Positions 16,369 to 25,397 are shown, counted from the stretch's first letter. The stretch: 64,000 nucleotides of DNA from Spirochaeta sp. UBA5339 (GCA_002408085.1 DHQL01000011.1:186001-250000), one strand, 5' to 3'. Made by a program: numbers and translations. Notes: generated by a model from the sequence alone, not told the origin.

Positions 16369-17868
16369 CTACTTTTGAAATTTTGTCCTTATGGCATCAA
16401 GGTCCTCGTAGACGGGACCGACGGCCTTATAAAGCTTTACAAATGCGGCAAAGAGATCCTTGTAGTAGGCCTCTTTCTCGGTGTCCGGTTCGTGGGAGGC
16501 CCGGACGGTCTGCACCGCCAGTGCCGCGTCGAAGTCGGGGAAGAGGCCGACCCCCACGGCTGTCATAATGGCGGTACCCAGGGGGGCCACATCCATCTCG
16601 CCGGGAAGGATGATCCTCCTGCCCAGGATGTCGCTGAAAATCTGGGTCCATATGGGGCTGTTTGCACAGCCTCCTGTCATCACGATCTCGTCAATGGCAT
16701 AGCCCTTCTCCTCCATCAGGCGGAAGACGTTGCGCACGCCCATGGCGATGCCCTCCATAATCATCCGGATCATCGCCTTGCGGCTGGTATCGGGATTCAT
16801 TCCGAAGGCCGCGGCCCGGGAGTAGGGGTCCCAGAGGGGGGCCCGCTGGCCAACCATATAGGGGAGGTAGAGAAGGACGTCATCCAGATAGCCTGCCTCT
16901 TCTGCAAGGCGGTCGATCTCCTGGAAGCGCTCCTCTTCGATGAGAGCCTTGAACCATCTGAGTCCGGCCCCGCCGTAGTCGACGCCGCCGTTTACAAGGT
17001 AGAGTCCCGGAACCCCATGGTGGTAGTTCAGCATGCTGGGGTCCGAGGGGACCGAGGCCACACAGGCTCCGGCGTTGGTGGCTGTTCCCGCCGAGATATA
17101 GGCCTGGCCGTCGTGGCGCAGTCCCAGTCCCAGGGTGGCGGCCACATTGTCCATGGCACCGGCTATGACGGGAGTGCCCTCCTTAAGGCCTGTGGCTGAG
17201 GCGGCGGCAGCGGTAACGGATCCGACAACGTCGGTACAGGCATAGACCTCAGGCAGTTTGGCCCGGTCGATGCCGCTGGCCTTTATCAGCTTATCGGACC
17301 ACTGTCCGGTTCTTATATCGCAGAGCTGTGACATTCCCGCTTCCGAGACGTCCATGGTCATCTTTCCTGTAAGCATATAGGCAAGGTAGCCGTTGCAGTG
17401 GAGGAAGGCGGCAGTCTTCTCGTAGACCTCGGGCTCGTTGTTCTTCATCCAAAGGATCTTGGGGGCAAAGTTGGAGGGGTCCGAGTCGTTGGAGTTGATC
17501 TCTTTCTGAAGATCAATATAGGTGGATTTGATCCAGTCCGATTCGGCCTGGGCCCGGCGGTCCAGCCAGAGAAGCCCTTTGCGGAGGGGCTTTCCCTCAG
17601 AATCCATAGGAAGGGCCATGGAGCTCATGGAGTCCACCCCTACCCCGGCAATATCGGCGGGATCAATCTTTGAAGTTTCAAGGATTTCTGATGTTGTGGA
17701 GATAAGAGCCTTCCACCAGTCTTCGGGGTCCTGCTCCGCCCAACCCTGCTTCGGGTAGTAGGTGGGGTACTCCGCCCGGGCCGATGCGGCGACTCTCAGG
17801 TTCTCGTCGAAAAGAACGGTCTTGGTGCTGGTGGTTCCCAGGTCCACACTCAGAATGTATTTTGCCAT
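16369..17868 (-). CDS. xylB: FGGY-family carbohydrate kinase (xylulokinase-like)
   Basis: A 499-residue kinase with the actin-like ATPase fold: LSVDLGTTSTKTVLFD at the N-terminus, GVGVDSMSSMALPMD, VIAGAMDNVAATLGLGL, AYISAGTATNAGA and the C-terminal adenosine motif EIVMTGGCANSPIWTQI. It phosphorylates a ketose (xylulose, tagatose or similar) with ATP. It is the first gene of the operon with the GatD-like dehydrogenase and KbaZ-like protein; this company makes D-tagatose or another ketohexose a serious alternative to xylulose, so the symbol only marks closest family. Controlled by the palindrome at 17993-18006. Confidence 0.85.
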   Translation of the reverse strand: MAKYILSVDLGTTSTKTVLFDENLRVAASARAEYPTYYPKQGWAEQDPEDWWKALISTTSEILETSKIDPADIAGVGVDSMSSMALPMDSEGKPLRKGLLWLDRRAQAESDWIKSTYIDLQKEINSNDSDPSNFAPKILWMKNNEPEVYEKTAAFLHCNGYLAYMLTGKMTMDVSEAGMSQLCDIRTGQWSDKLIKASGIDRAKLPEVYACTDVVGSVTAAAASATGLKEGTPVIAGAMDNVAATLGLGLRHDGQAYISAGTATNAGACVASVPSDPSMLNYHHGVPGLYLVNGGVDYGGAGLRWFKALIEEERFQEIDRLAEEAGYLDDVLLYLPYMVGQRAPLWDPYSRAAAFGMNPDTSRKAMIRMIMEGIAMGVRNVFRLMEEKGYAIDEIVMTGGCANSPIWTQIFSDILGRRIILPGEMDVAPLGTAIMTAVGVGLFPDFDAALAVQTVRASHEPDTEKEAYYKDLFAAFVKLYKAVGPVYEDLDAIRTKFQK

Positions 17869-17992
17869 GATGGAATCCTCTCTTTTTCACACTGGCCGGG
17901 GCTGCGGCGTCATCAGTTGCGGCGTCGCAGCAGCCGTAAAGGCGGTGCCGGCCGGGTCGATTAGCCCCCGCCCAACCTGTCTCAGACTCAAT

Positions 17993-18036
17993 GTGTTTTA
18001 GAACACTAAAATATAACAGATAGAATCATTTGTCAA
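17993..18036 (-). promoter_or_regulatory. Polyol operon promoter with palindromic operator
   Basis: Minus strand: TTGACA (18031-18036), 15 bp, TATATT (18010-18015), then the palindrome GTGTTCTAAAACAC (17993-18006; reads GTGTTTTAGAACAC on the plus strand). The same palindrome stands in the same place before the regulator gene. A repressor bound here would block the start site. Confidence 0.8.
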
Positions 18037-18054
18037 TTCATAATAAAGGGGGAA

Positions 18055-19125
18055 TCAGGTCTTTCTGATAATCAGTTCGGCGGGGATGATTTTCTTCTGT
18101 GGTTCTTCCTCTCCGGCAGCCATGGCCAGCAGGGATTTTACCGCCAGGCGCCCCATCTCCTCCAGGTTCTGCTTCACCGTGGTCAGGGGGAAGTAGATGG
18201 TGGTCTTGTCGGTCATATCACCGTAGCCCACAAGCTGCACGTCCTTTCCGGGAAGGAGGCCCTGCTCGGTCAGGGCGCCCACCACCCCGATGGCCTCGTA
18301 GTCGTTGGCACAGAAGATGGCCTGGGGCACTTTATGATCCTTCAGAAAGTCCGAGACCGAGTGGTAGCCGGTGTAGGCGTCAAAGTCGGTATCAAGATAA
18401 AAGAGGCTCTCCCCCTCAGTCAGTCCCGCCTCGGCGGCGCTGCTTTTGATACCCGCCAGTTTGCAGCTGGCATTATACTGGAAGTCACGGCCCTTCAGAA
18501 CCAGGAGGGAGGAGCAGCTCTTACCGGAGCAGAGATAGTTGACCACCCGGGAGGTGGACTCTTCATAGTCATTGAGAACACTGGCAGCACCATCCAGAAC
18601 CCACTCCACCGTAACAAAGGGAATCTGCCTGGCAGCCCTGAGGCAGGCGGTGCGAACGGAGTCAAAGGCCTCTTCGATAAAGATCACCCCGTCCCGGGAT
18701 TTGACGGCCTCTTCCAGATCCTCAATGGTCTTCCAGTCCCACACAAGCTTGTCGGTGTTGAGACTGTGCATCTTGATCTCTATGGAGTTATCCGCCAGCT
18801 CCTCGTAGATGCCGTTCATCATCTCCATAAAGAAGGAAAGTCTTGTGGAGGGCAGAAAGATATGGATTGCCTTAAGCTGGCCGTCGCTGCGGGGAGAAAT
18901 AAAGCTTCCCTTCCCCGGGAGACTGTAGATAAGGCCCTCGTTTTTCAGCTCATTGAGGACCCTCTGGGCGGTGGCCAGGGAAACCGAGGTAAGCTGGACG
19001 ATCTCACGGGCAGAGGGTATGGACTCATGCTCCGCAAGGTCCCCCCGGTTGATGCTCTCTCTCAGCTGTCTCACGATCTGCTGGTAGGGAGGGATACTGA
19101 TACTTCTGTCTATCTCCAGTTTCAC
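18055..19125 (-). CDS. AraR-like regulator (GntR DNA-binding head, LacI-type sugar domain)
   Basis: A 356-residue protein. Residues 1-70 are a GntR winged helix (PPYQQIVRQLRESI ... SAREIVQLTSVSLATAQRVLNEL); residues 80-350 form a periplasmic-binding-protein-like sugar sensor of the LacI class (AIFCANDYEAIGVVGALTEQG, VQLVGYGD, LTTVKQNLEEMGRLAVK). The same layout is known from Bacillus AraR. GTG start with AGGAG six bases before. It lies directly upstream of the kinase-dehydrogenase-KbaZ operon, and identical palindromes precede both, so it probably represses both units until the sugar or polyol binds. Confidence 0.92.
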   Translation of the reverse strand: MKLEIDRSISIPPYQQIVRQLRESINRGDLAEHESIPSAREIVQLTSVSLATAQRVLNELKNEGLIYSLPGKGSFISPRSDGQLKAIHIFLPSTRLSFFMEMMNGIYEELADNSIEIKMHSLNTDKLVWDWKTIEDLEEAVKSRDGVIFIEEAFDSVRTACLRAARQIPFVTVEWVLDGAASVLNDYEESTSRVVNYLCSGKSCSSLLVLKGRDFQYNASCKLAGIKSSAAEAGLTEGESLFYLDTDFDAYTGYHSVSDFLKDHKVPQAIFCANDYEAIGVVGALTEQGLLPGKDVQLVGYGDMTDKTTIYFPLTTVKQNLEEMGRLAVKSLLAMAAGEEEPQKKIIPAELIIRKT

Positions 19126-19138
19126 CGCATACTCCTGT

Positions 19139-19182
19139 GTGTTCTAAAACACTAAATTATAATAAAGAATCCTTATTGTCAA
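19139..19182 (-). promoter_or_regulatory. Autoregulatory promoter and operator of the AraR-like gene
   Basis: Minus strand: TTGACA (19177-19182), 15 bp, TATAAT (19156-19161), then GTGTTTTAGAACAC (19139-19152), the same 14-bp palindrome as before the kinase gene and at the same distance from the -10 box. Confidence 0.8.
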
Positions 19183-19303
19183 ATCAATTCCTTCGGGTGA
19201 TGGACCTTGCCCCCTGGAAGAATGCCCATGTTTTGACAGATTTTTGACTGTTTTTCCTAAAAAAAATGGAGATTTACCCGGAACTTTTATGTATATTGGA
19301 AGC

Positions 19304-20122
19304 ATGAAAAAAACAAGCTTGTACCTTTGCATCGTGCTCATATGCACATCAATTCTTCCCCTGGCGGCTCAGCAGAGTTCAGATGACGTTCTGCTCTCAT
19401 TCAATGAGCTGACTTCCATTCTGGGACGGGAAGACAGAGAAACCCTTCTGAACGATGGGGAACTGACCCGTTTTCATTTTGCTGACTTTGATCCTCTTCT
19501 TCTGCCTCCCGTGGGTATTACCGAGGCTCTGAAGGCAAAAACACGTGAAGTGGACCTGAATATGGGAATCGAGGGTCTTTTTCTCTACAGGGACTTCGAT
19601 ACACAGGCCTATCTGGATGACCCCGAGGCGATGGAGCTGGAACTCTACAACATTCTCCGTTCCATCAGATCCCTGGAAGGAACCATGTACTACTCTGCCT
19701 CAAGGGAGGAGATGAGGGAACTCTTTGTGGAGTCATGGAGGATTCCCTCCCTGGACGATCCCAAAACCGTACTGGATGACCCTGTTGTTTCAGCCATTCC
19801 CGATAAGGAGAGCATCTTTATCCACCAGAGGGACAGGAGCTTCGGCAAGCATGAGTCGGAGATGACCTATACCTACAACGCTCCGGTAATCTGGACGGAC
19901 ATTACCAACCAGACATCCATGTACTACAAGAGTATTATCAGGGCCATCAAGCCCGAACAGCTGCAGATTCACCTGGTTGTTATGCCCACCGACGAGGGAC
20001 TCCTCTTCTACGGCATAACAGCAGCGGAGACCATCAATATGAAGGCCTTCCGGGAGAAGGCCAGCAACTCCTTCTACAACAGGGTTAAAGCTCTGTACAA
20101 CTGGTATATTTCCAGCCTTTAA
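19304..20122 (+). CDS. Hypothetical secreted protein
   Basis: About 272 residues with a signal peptide MKKTSLYLCIVLICTSILPLAAQ. The mature part has no family I can name with certainty; its motifs include LEGTMYYSASREEMRELFVES and an aromatic C-terminus FYNRVKALYNWYISSL. Proteins of this look (DUF6675-like) are common in spirochaetes, but that is from memory. An ATG 60 bases upstream would add a segment that breaks the signal peptide, so 19304 is used. Tail-to-tail overlap of 4 bp with slyX. Probably periplasmic or outer-membrane associated; function unknown. Confidence 0.75.
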   Translation: MKKTSLYLCIVLICTSILPLAAQQSSDDVLLSFNELTSILGREDRETLLNDGELTRFHFADFDPLLLPPVGITEALKAKTREVDLNMGIEGLFLYRDFDTQAYLDDPEAMELELYNILRSIRSLEGTMYYSASREEMRELFVESWRIPSLDDPKTVLDDPVVSAIPDKESIFIHQRDRSFGKHESEMTYTYNAPVIWTDITNQTSMYYKSIIRAIKPEQLQIHLVVMPTDEGLLFYGITAAETINMKAFREKASNSFYNRVKALYNWYISSL

Positions 20123-20343
20123 TAGTGAGGAGGCCGCTCGTCAGCCGCATCGGCTGATGCGCGGTTGGCCTTCCGCTCATCCAGGTCCTTGAATTTCTCT
20201 TCCAATATGGAAATTTTCTCCTGCAGAACCTCGATAAACCGGTCCTTCTGCATCAGCTGCATGCTCATCTGCTGCACACTGTCCTCCAGATACATGATCC
20301 TTGTATCCAGATTAACAAGTCTTTCCTCCTGAAGTTCATCCAT
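20119..20343 (-). CDS. slyX: SlyX family protein
   Basis: A 74-residue coiled-coil protein (EERLVNLDTRIMYLEDSVQQ ... ILEEKFKDL) ending in PPHY, the fixed C-terminus of SlyX. Role is unknown in general; first described next to slyD in E. coli. GGAGG lies six bases before the ATG. Transcribed alone, convergent with the preceding secreted-protein gene. Identification is secure because of the C-terminal motif and the length. Confidence 0.88.
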   Translation of the reverse strand: MDELQEERLVNLDTRIMYLEDSVQQMSMQLMQKDRFIEVLQEKISILEEKFKDLDERKANRASADAADERPPHY

Positions 20344-20492
20344 ACACTGCCTCCGCTAATCACTTATTCACCAATCTTCCCCGGGGCGGGGATTATATGA
20401 TTGAAAAGGTCAAAATACTCCAATAGTATAAATATGAATACCCTCTTACAGGGAGTATTCTGCAAGTAAACCTGAGTAAAGTGAGAATCGAT

Positions 20493-21371
20493 ATGAAAAA
20501 CATCGCCTGGATAGGAACCGGAGTCATGGGACGACCCATGTGCCTCCATCTGATAAACAAGGGATACAGTCTGAGTATCTATAACAGGACAAAGTCAAAG
20601 GCAGAGGATCTGATTGCTGCCGGAGCCCGCTGGTGCGATACCCCCGGTGAGGCCGCCGCCGGTGCGGATGCTGTTTTTACCATAGTAGGATATCCGAAGG
20701 ATGTGGAAGAGGTGATCCTCGGAAAAGGCGGAGTCCTTGAGAATGTAGAATCCGGTTCCATAATTGTTGACATGACCACAAGCGAGCCCTCACTGGCCGC
20801 AAAGATTGCCGAAGAGGCGGCAAAAAAGGGTGTGGGGTCCGTAGACGCCCCCGTCTCGGGAGGCGACCTTGGAGCCCGGAATGGGACCCTGGCCATTATG
20901 TGCGGCGGAGACAAGGAAGCCTTCGACAAGGTTCTTCCCCTGATGGAGTGCTTCGGTGAGAATATAAAGCTTATGGGATCAGCAGGCGCCGGTCAGCACA
21001 CCAAAATGTGCAACCAGATTCTGATTGCCGGAACCATGATCGGTGTAGTTGAGTCCCTTATCTACGGATACAGGGCCGGAATGGATATGAACGAGATCAT
21101 CGATGTCATCGGCAGCGGTGCTGCTGCTTCCTGGTCCATCAACAATCTGGGTCGACGTATTGCGGACGGTAATTTTGATCCCGGCTTCTATATCAAACAC
21201 TTTGTAAAGGACATGGGCATCGCCCTGAAGGAAGCGGCCGCCATGAAGCTCAGCCTCCCCGGGCTGGCCCTGGTGAACCAGTTCTATACCGCCGCCATGG
21301 CCCAGGGCCTGGAAAATCTTGGAACCCAGGGGCTCTACAAGGTCTTTGAGGCCATGAACAGCCCGTCCTGA
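20493..21371 (+). CDS. Beta-hydroxyacid dehydrogenase (3-hydroxyisobutyrate / tartronate-semialdehyde reductase family)
   Basis: About 292 residues. NAD(P) fold at the N-terminus IAWIGTGVMGRPMCLHL; substrate motif DAPVSGGDLGARNGTLAIM at about 115-135; catalytic lysine motif GAGQHTKMCNQI at about 165-177. These are the three marks of the family. It reduces or oxidises a short beta-hydroxyacid. A GTG four codons upstream is possible; the ATG at 20493 gives the usual N-terminus. No neighbour indicates the substrate: tartronate semialdehyde would fit the tartrate theme but the genes are 16 kb apart. Confidence 0.88.
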   Translation: MKNIAWIGTGVMGRPMCLHLINKGYSLSIYNRTKSKAEDLIAAGARWCDTPGEAAAGADAVFTIVGYPKDVEEVILGKGGVLENVESGSIIVDMTTSEPSLAAKIAEEAAKKGVGSVDAPVSGGDLGARNGTLAIMCGGDKEAFDKVLPLMECFGENIKLMGSAGAGQHTKMCNQILIAGTMIGVVESLIYGYRAGMDMNEIIDVIGSGAAASWSINNLGRRIADGNFDPGFYIKHFVKDMGIALKEAAAMKLSLPGLALVNQFYTAAMAQGLENLGTQGLYKVFEAMNSPS

Positions 21372-21482
21372 AAGCTGTCTGGAAAAACTGCAGGAATATT
21401 TCCTATTCACTGCCGGCTTGGTTGATTATGGATTCTTCAGCGTTATATGATGAATCCATTACAAAAACAAAAAGGACATAGT

Positions 21483-21770
21483 ATGGAGAAAATCGAGTAT
21501 ATCCCTGAGGGAACCTGTTCAAAAAAGATCAGCATTATCCTGGAGGACGACAGGATTCAAAAACTTGATTTTGAAAGGGGCTGCCCCGGCAACCTCCTCG
21601 GCATCAAGGCCCTGGTAGAGGGGATGAAGCGGGAGGAAGTGATCAGCAGACTCCGCGGCATCAACTGTTTCGGCAAGGAGACGTCCTGTCCCGATCAGCT
21701 GGCCCTGGCCCTTACCCCTCCCGAAGAGAGAGAGAGCTTCAAGCCGAAGGCTGATCCTGCAGCCGGCTGA
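21483..21770 (+). CDS. TSCPD domain protein (TIGR03905 type)
   Basis: A 95-residue protein with the motifs CSKKISIILEDDRI, GCPGNLLGI and GKETSCPDQLALAL; the last gives the TSCPD family its name. Three conserved cysteines suggest metal or cofactor handling; this domain also occurs at the end of some vitamin-B12-dependent ribonucleotide reductases. Function not established. AAGGA lies before the ATG at 21483; an ATG 36 bases upstream is weaker. Its 3' end overlaps the convergent FAD-subunit gene by 32 bp. Confidence 0.82.
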   Translation: MEKIEYIPEGTCSKKISIILEDDRIQKLDFERGCPGNLLGIKALVEGMKREEVISRLRGINCFGKETSCPDQLALALTPPEERESFKPKADPAAG

Positions 21771-22626
21771 TAAAATCATCCAGCAGCCTGAGGGCTGTCC
21801 GTTTTCTGTAGAAGGCAGTGGAGCGCTGATCGTCTATGGGCCGGACGGCCTTCTCAAAGTCCCTCTTCACACTCTTCCAGACAGTCTCCAGCTCCCCGCA
21901 GGAGATCCCCTTCAGCTTCTCTTCGGCCTTCTGAAGCCTGACAACCGTGGCCGCCACGGCGCCCAGCGCCATTCTGATATCCTTTACTTCTCCATCTTCA
22001 CAGTGAGCGAAAAAACAGACCGACAGCTTTGACAGGGCATTGGCCTTTCTGGTTCCCACCTTTCTGTAGACTATGGTACTCTTCTCTGCCTGCCGGGCAT
22101 CAGCCTGCCGGACAAAGGATAGAGGGATTCTCACCGACTCGATCAGTTCATCCTGCTGCAGCACGGTGCGCCCGGGGGCGGTAATAAACTCCTGCACCGG
22201 CAGATCTCTGCTGCCTGCAGAGGAGACCAGACGGACCGATGCGTCCATCACAATCAGAGGGGGCAGAGAGTCGGCGGCGGGTGATGCGTTCTGAATATTT
22301 CCCGCCAGGGAGGCGAGGTTTCTCAGAGAGGGGGCCGCAATCTCATCCAGTGCCAGAGCGAGAGCCTCGGGGATACGGGGGTCCTCAAGTATCCTGTTCA
22401 TGGCCGTGGCGCCGCCGATGCAGAGGCAGTCATCCTCCTCCCTGATATAGTGGAGCTCATTCAGCTGTTTCAGAGCCATTATAGAGCCGGGGAAACGGGG
22501 AGGCAGACTGCTCCAGTTCTCATAGCGCACCATCAGATCGGTTCCTCCTGTCAGGGGCAGAGCCCCCGTCCTGGAACGCAGCTCAAGGGCCTCATTCAAA
22601 GTTTCAGGATAATAGAACTCTACCAT
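21739..22626 (-). CDS. Molybdenum hydroxylase FAD-binding subunit
   Basis: A 295-residue flavin subunit of the xanthine dehydrogenase / CO dehydrogenase family (CoxM/XdhB type). FAD motifs: ALPLTGGTDLMVRYENW near residues 17-33 and SLASLAGNIQNASPAADS near 101-118. It passes electrons from the Fe-S subunit to an acceptor. The start overlaps the stop of the Fe-S gene by 7 bp as ATGGTAG, so translation is coupled. Last gene of the three-gene operon. Confidence 0.9.
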   Translation of the reverse strand: MVEFYYPETLNEALELRSRTGALPLTGGTDLMVRYENWSSLPPRFPGSIMALKQLNELHYIREEDDCLCIGGATAMNRILEDPRIPEALALALDEIAAPSLRNLASLAGNIQNASPAADSLPPLIVMDASVRLVSSAGSRDLPVQEFITAPGRTVLQQDELIESVRIPLSFVRQADARQAEKSTIVYRKVGTRKANALSKLSVCFFAHCEDGEVKDIRMALGAVAATVVRLQKAEEKLKGISCGELETVWKSVKRDFEKAVRPIDDQRSTAFYRKRTALRLLDDFISRLQDQPSA

Positions 22627-23099
22627 AGTCCCTTCCCCCTATCGGCAGCCATCAGCACGGCGTCCACAATCTGGTCATAGCCCGTACAGCGGCAGAGGTT
22701 TCCTGAGATGGCCTTTCTGACGGCGGCCTCATCGGGAGAGGGATTCTTTCGTAAAAGAGCCTCTGTGGCCATGACCATGCCGGGAATACAGAACCCGCAC
22801 TGTACGGCTCCCGCATCAGCGTAGGCCTCTACAATGCACTTTCCCTGGTCTGTTTCGTTCAGTCCCTCGACTGTCAGGACCTCCTGTCCCTGAATCGTTC
22901 CCACGGGAATCAGGCAGCTGTTCACCACCTCTCCGTCCAGAAGAATGCTGCAAGCGCCGCACTCCCCCTCACCGCAGCCGTCCTTGGGGCCGGTCAGTCC
23001 GAGGTCCTCCCGCAGCACGTCGAGAAGCCGGCGCAGGGGATCTCCTTCATAGATTCTAGTCTCTCCGTTCACCCGGAATTCAATCTTATTGTCCTTCAT
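22620..23099 (-). CDS. Molybdenum hydroxylase [2Fe-2S] subunit
   Basis: A 159-residue protein with two iron-sulfur sites: plant-ferredoxin type GCGEGECGACSILLDGEVVN (about 41-60) and the helical site CGFCIPGM ... GNLCRCTGY (about 100-145). It carries electrons between the molybdenum centre and the flavin. Overlaps the catalytic-subunit gene by 14 bp. Both cluster motifs are complete. Confidence 0.93.
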   Translation of the reverse strand: MKDNKIEFRVNGETRIYEGDPLRRLLDVLREDLGLTGPKDGCGEGECGACSILLDGEVVNSCLIPVGTIQGQEVLTVEGLNETDQGKCIVEAYADAGAVQCGFCIPGMVMATEALLRKNPSPDEAAVRKAISGNLCRCTGYDQIVDAVLMAADRGKGLW

Positions 23100-25224
23100 C
23101 GGTCAGCTCCATAATAGTCTCCGGAAGAACCGGGATTTCATCAATTACCGCATCAACGGCCTGTGAGACCGCAGCCGTAAAGGCAGGGGCAGCTCCGTCA
23201 AAGACCATCTCACCGGCCCCCTTGGCACCGAAGGCGCCGTACTCAAAGGGATTGTCCAGAATATCGCTCTGTGTTGAGGGGAAGTCCATACTGGTGGGGA
23301 TAATATAGTCCGCCATGGTAGCCTGGCTGAACCTGCCGTTCCGGCACTCCAGCTTCTCCAGATGACTGTAGCCCAGGGCCTGAACCATACCCCCGTTGAT
23401 CTGTCCTTCCACAATCTGGCGGTCGATGGGAACTCCCACATCATAGACTCCCCAGACTCCCTTTGTATCCACCTCACAGGTAACGGGATCCACCTCAACC
23501 TCGATCACATTGATTCCCCAGCTGTAGGCGGGATAGGCGTCACCCTTCAGAGCGTCCTGATCCCACTCCACAAGGCCTTCGGGAGGTTCGTAGTCCTGTA
23601 TAATCTCCTGTGCCTGACCGGAAACCCACTGGTCCTTGAGCTTCTCCGCAGCCTTCTGCACAAGAAACCCGACAACCGAGATGGATCGGGAGGCCACTGT
23701 GGGCCCTGAGTCGGGAACAACCGCCGTATCGGGCTGAACATACTCCACCTGGTCAAAGGGGATGTCCAGGGCCCGGGAGGCCACCTTGCAGAAGGTTGTC
23801 ATAAGCCCCTGGCCCATCTCCACATTGGAGCCGTAGATAAAGACGCGGTCCTCTTCGTTCTTTTTCAGATAGATCCGCGCCTTGATCAGATCACGCTCAC
23901 CGTTGCCCGTAAAGCCGCAGCCGTGGAGAAAGTAGGAGAGACCGATTCCCTTTCCGGGAATGTTTTTATACTCTTCATGCTTCTCCCTGTATCCGGACAT
24001 CTCAAGAATCCGTTCGGTCATCTCCGGCAGGAGAACCTTCTCGTGGACCCTGCCCTCTGTAATGGTCACATCCCCCTGTTTAAAGAGGTAGGGCTGTCTG
24101 TATTCCAGGGGGTCCGTACCTGTCTCACAGGCCAGATAGTTCATATGGGACTCCATGGCGAAAACCGCCTGGGGTGCACCGAATCCCCGGAAGGCATCGG
24201 AAGGGGGCTTGTTGGTACAGTAGGCCCGTCCGCAGACCCGTATATGGGGGATGTTGTAGACATTGCCGATGGTAAAGACTGCCCGGGCCAGAACCACCGC
24301 CGAACAGCTGGCAAAGGCGCCGCCGTCGAGGCGAAGGTCGATATCATGGGCCAGAATATTTCCATCACTGTCCAGGGCCGTACGGAAATGCACCGCCGAG
24401 GGGTGACGCTTCACCGTATAGGCCAGGTCCTCCTTGCGGTCCAGAACAATTTTCACGGGCTTCCGGATCTTGTAGACCGCCACCGCCAGGGGCCCCGCCA
24501 GTACATCGGGAAAGTGCTCCTTTCCGCCGAAGGCTCCTCCCGTGGCCGTCTGAATCACCCTGATCTTCTCAGGGTCCATCCCCAGGGCCCCTTTAAGGGA
24601 CTTTCTTATATAGTAGGGACACTGGGCCGAGGCATGTAGGACAAAGCTGTCATCCAGCCACTCTCCGTACATGCTCTGGGGCTCCATATAGACATGTTCC
24701 TGATATCCCGTGTAGTACTCGTTCTCCAGAACCCGGGCGGCCTTCTTAAAGGGTTCCACAATATCCCCCAGGTTGATGTCGTAACGGGTGTAGACATTGT
24801 CCTCACCGTGCTGAGCTCCTCCCACAAGGGCGGCGGACTCCTCCAGGGTGTAGCAGGGGGTCTCCTCCTCATACTCCACCTCTATGGCTTCAAGGATTTC
24901 CAGTATCTTCTGTTTATCAGGCCCCACAACCAGATAGATGATCTGTCCCAGATAGCGCACATGTGTATCGGCAAACACCGGCCAGTCCTCAATCAGCATA
25001 TGAAGGGAGTTTTTCCCGGGAATATCGGAAGCTCCGACAATCCAGTAGCCCTCAGGCAGGGGGGGGAGTTTTCTGGAGACGATTCTGCCCCTGGCAATGG
25101 AGCTGTAAAAACAGCGGCCGTAGAGAGGGGCCGACGGATAGAGATCGGAAAGGTACATGCACTTTCCCGCGGCCTTGTCCACGGCGTCCTTGCGTCTGAC
25201 GCTCCTGCTGATTGGATGAGACAT
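23086..25224 (-). CDS. Molybdenum hydroxylase catalytic subunit (xanthine dehydrogenase-like)
   Basis: A 712-residue molybdopterin-binding subunit, slightly shorter than typical XdhA. Motifs: GGAFGGKEHFPD (about 233-244), RGFGAPQAVFAMESH, VEMGQGLMTTFCKVAS and near the C-terminus GAFGAKGAGEMVFDGA, whose glutamate is the expected general base. It hydroxylates a purine or another N-heterocycle or aldehyde. Substrate is not settled: no purine genes are adjacent, and no XdhC-type maturation factor is in the window. GGAGG stands before the ATG and a promoter lies at 25272-25300. Family firm, xanthine as substrate is a guess. Confidence 0.85.
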   Translation of the reverse strand: MSHPISRSVRRKDAVDKAAGKCMYLSDLYPSAPLYGRCFYSSIARGRIVSRKLPPLPEGYWIVGASDIPGKNSLHMLIEDWPVFADTHVRYLGQIIYLVVGPDKQKILEILEAIEVEYEEETPCYTLEESAALVGGAQHGEDNVYTRYDINLGDIVEPFKKAARVLENEYYTGYQEHVYMEPQSMYGEWLDDSFVLHASAQCPYYIRKSLKGALGMDPEKIRVIQTATGGAFGGKEHFPDVLAGPLAVAVYKIRKPVKIVLDRKEDLAYTVKRHPSAVHFRTALDSDGNILAHDIDLRLDGGAFASCSAVVLARAVFTIGNVYNIPHIRVCGRAYCTNKPPSDAFRGFGAPQAVFAMESHMNYLACETGTDPLEYRQPYLFKQGDVTITEGRVHEKVLLPEMTERILEMSGYREKHEEYKNIPGKGIGLSYFLHGCGFTGNGERDLIKARIYLKKNEEDRVFIYGSNVEMGQGLMTTFCKVASRALDIPFDQVEYVQPDTAVVPDSGPTVASRSISVVGFLVQKAAEKLKDQWVSGQAQEIIQDYEPPEGLVEWDQDALKGDAYPAYSWGINVIEVEVDPVTCEVDTKGVWGVYDVGVPIDRQIVEGQINGGMVQALGYSHLEKLECRNGRFSQATMADYIIPTSMDFPSTQSDILDNPFEYGAFGAKGAGEMVFDGAAPAFTAAVSQAVDAVIDEIPVLPETIMELTDEGQ

Positions 25225-25271
25225 AATTTTCCCTCCGGTTCAAAAGTAAAGAAATTAGTGTTTATAATTGA

Positions 25272-25300
25272 ATTATCCGACCCTGATGTTTATTTGTCTA
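25272..25300 (-). promoter_or_regulatory. Promoter of the molybdenum hydroxylase operon
   Basis: Minus strand: TAGACA (25295-25300), 17 bp, GATAAT (25272-25277), about 48 bp before the ATG. The divergent lipid-kinase gene has its own candidate, TTGACA (25346-25351), 16 bp, TAGGAT (25368-25373). Confidence 0.5.
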
Positions 25301-25397
25301 TGATAATGCCGAAAGGTCATACCTTAGAAAGTCTTAAAGACGCCATTGACAATCGGATTATCCGGTGTAGGATAGAGGACCCCCAAGGAGGATACCC

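Noticed and set aside
16315..17199. Long plus-strand frame opposite the FGGY kinase gene
   Set aside because: It is a mirror of the codon bias of the kinase gene; its translation is low-complexity Gly/His/Val and lacks a ribosome site. Similar long mirror frames lie opposite the KbaZ-like, GatD-like, lon and glnN genes.
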